Source of the DNA: Rhodocollybia butyracea
Taxonomy: Eukaryota > Basidiomycota > Agaricomycetes > Agaricales > Omphalotaceae
Direction of reading: 5' to 3'
DNA: 18,447 bases
NCBI GenBank assembly: GCA_015501585.1
Contig: JADNRY010001037.1
Span: 1 to 18,447, forward strand
Shown: in pieces, positions 17,187 to 18,447 of the stretch
Layout of the letters: the number at the start of each line of letters is the position of its first letter
How positions within the stretch are numbered: the first letter of the stretch is position 1
Position numbers and translations under genes: made by a program
Notes under the pieces: generated by a model
Told to the model about the DNA's origin: nothing
The model's database searches: none
What the model saw: only the letters and a program-made list of their open reading frames with translations

Positions 17187-18250
17187 ATGAGCTTCCAAGA
17201 TATCGAGGCTGGATTTGGACCGGGGACTTCCAACGCTTCTCTCGCTACACCAGAATCACCAGAAGATGCAGCATTCCGCAGTCTGCAGTCCAGTCTTTCA
17301 CTACAAATGCTCAAGATGAACGCCAACGTCCAAGGAATCCTGAAGTTGGTGGACCAGTGGGGACTGGAAGGACTCTGCAGCTTGAGGAAAAGCTTGTGAG
17401 TTCTGAGCTTGTGCAGTCGATGGATAACACTGGAACCTGGAATCGCAGACATGACTTGACAGACACTACACGTGCAATGGCGAAGAGAGGCTCGGAAGAC
17501 TTGAAGAAGCTGACCACCCAGCAAGCTAAGCTTGTAAGTGATCTCAACTCTATATTGTGCGCCATATCTTTATTCACATCTTCATTGCTTCTTGTTCACT
17601 ATTGGTGCCTGCTCCAATAGCCGCACCAGAAAACATGTTGCAAAAGACTTCTCATGACTTCCAACTATCTCTTGTCGGTTTCCAACGTGCACAGCAACTC
17701 AGTGCGGAGAGACAGAGGACGTCGTGCAAGGAGTCAAGATGGCTGTAGAAGATAATGAAGATAGGCCGTACGTCGAGCATTTTCTATAAATATCACTTAA
17801 GAATATTTCAAATGATTAGAGAGCCAAATGCAACACCGTCGTCACCTTCACAACGTCAAGCTCAGCTTCTGCAAGCCAACTTTCTCCTCATGAACTCGCG
17901 TACCAAGAATCTCTTATCCAAGAACGTGAGGAAGACATACGTGAGATCGAAGCAGGAGTCCACGAGCTAGCCGAAATCTTCAGGGACCTCGGAACTTTGG
18001 TGCATCAACAAGGCGGAATGCTTGGTAAGCCGTTCTACCTATCTTCGTTCTCGGAGCATTCCTAAATAGGGTTCTTCTTTTATAGACAATATTGATTATA
18101 ACATTCAGAGTGTGCATGTCGACACGTCTCGTGCTGCGGAAGAGTTGACGACTGCACAATGAATACCAACGGAAGGCAGGTAGGCGCGCAGCGTGTTTAT
18201 GATAATATTAATTTCGTGGTGAATTGTGCTACTGGCGGTGCGTAACTCAC
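17187..18250 (+). CDS. PEP12: Pep12/syntaxin-7-type Qa-SNARE with multiple apparent one-base frameshifts
   Basis: Exons: 17187-17395, 17449-17533, 17621-17767, 17820-18024, 18086 onward; introns 53, 87, 52 and 61 nt with GT-AG ends. The N-terminal Habc part reads LQSSLSLQMLKMNANVQGI, then LRKSL/HDLTDTTRAMAKRGSE across intron 1. Exon 4 gives the Qa-SNARE helix (QEREEDIREIEAGVHELAEI, FRDLGTLVHQQGGML), exon 5 DNIDYNIQSVHVDTSRAAEE, and a third frame gives the EYQRKAGRRAAC juncture before the membrane anchor. This order and intron phasing fit an endosomal/vacuolar syntaxin that mediates Golgi-to-endosome fusion. Yet exon 3 breaks twice (AAAA at 17630-17633; near 17721), exon 4 once (CTGCAAGCC, about 17870-17876), exon 5 at about 18158 and again in the anchor, mostly as missing bases. 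Exon 1 has two compensating changes at 17353-17382. The exact end is unclear. Confidence 0.75.
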
Positions 18251-18447
18251 TTTTCACAATGTCTATTTTCCTAATTTTCTACCATAGGTGTTGTCTTAAC
18301 GCTGTTTTTGTTTCTCTTGATTTTGGCCTTGTTGGCATCACGTTTTATACCTTGTGCTTCTGAACTCTCCAGCGATACAATGTTTTACCCTATTCAGCCC
18401 TCCAATCCTATATCCTATACGTATCCTTATGCCCCTCTGTTGTTGAC
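18251..18447 (+). other. SNARE 3' region, possibly including one more exon
   Basis: GTAACT at 18242 and CTAAT plus CCATAG at 18271-18287 look like a 46-nt intron. After it, one frame stays open to the window edge and begins with a hydrophobic run (VVLTLFLFLILALLAS). This may be part of the membrane anchor, or simply T-rich 3' UTR. It cannot be decided here. Confidence 0.3.

Noticed and set aside
1..18447. LTR, terminal-inverted-repeat transposons, CRISPR arrays or a biosynthetic cluster
   Set aside because: No long terminal repeats, transposase or reverse-transcriptase motifs, or spaced short repeats were found. The repeats present are a decayed gene-block duplication and coding repeats. The genes do not form a pathway.

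Overview
The window looks like nuclear DNA of a filamentous basidiomycete, most likely an Agaricomycete. Genes are split by short introns (about 50-70 nt, GT-AG with CTNAN-like branch sites). The families present are typical of that group: paired BTB/POZ proteins, an F-box protein, a DUF6697-type protein and a Pep12/syntaxin-7 Qa-SNARE. No bacterial operon, tRNA, rRNA, CRISPR array or intact transposon was seen.

Layout, left to right. 1-271 (+): last two exons of an unidentified gene. 1123-1768 (-): a class I SAM-dependent methyltransferase (MTase) broken by three small frameshifts. 2110-3108 (-): an unrecognised gene for a protein with a signal peptide and a membrane segment, also with frame breaks. 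4257-4532 (-): a truncated second MTase copy. 4569-5033 (+): a two-exon, 130-aa small membrane protein, divergent from the second MTase copy across 36 bp. 5418-6728 (+): a single-exon F-box protein. 6841-7345: fragments of a third copy of the MTase, small-protein and spacer block. 7330-11703 (-): a four-exon, 1394-aa BTB/POZ protein with a very long acidic repetitive tail (BTB1). 12404-13699 (-): a shorter BTB/POZ paralog of about 356 aa (BTB2), with one GC-AG intron. 14260-16936 (-): a many-exon DUF6697-type gene with several frame breaks. 17187 to about 18250 (+): a Pep12-like SNARE, divergent from it and also full of one-base frame breaks.

Two patterns stand out. First, one ancestral block (MTase on -, small protein on +, spacer, BTB 3' end on -) appears in three copies that have decayed in complementary ways. 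The F-box gene lies between two copies of the BTB1 downstream spacer. Second, roughly 4.6-13.7 kb is free of frame breaks, whereas well-recognisable genes on both flanks carry one-base indels, mostly in short homopolymers. I cannot tell real pseudogenes from local consensus errors without reads. No metabolic pathway or cluster links the genes. The BTB and F-box proteins may be substrate adaptors of cullin-RING ubiquitin ligases, as in those families generally; that is inference.
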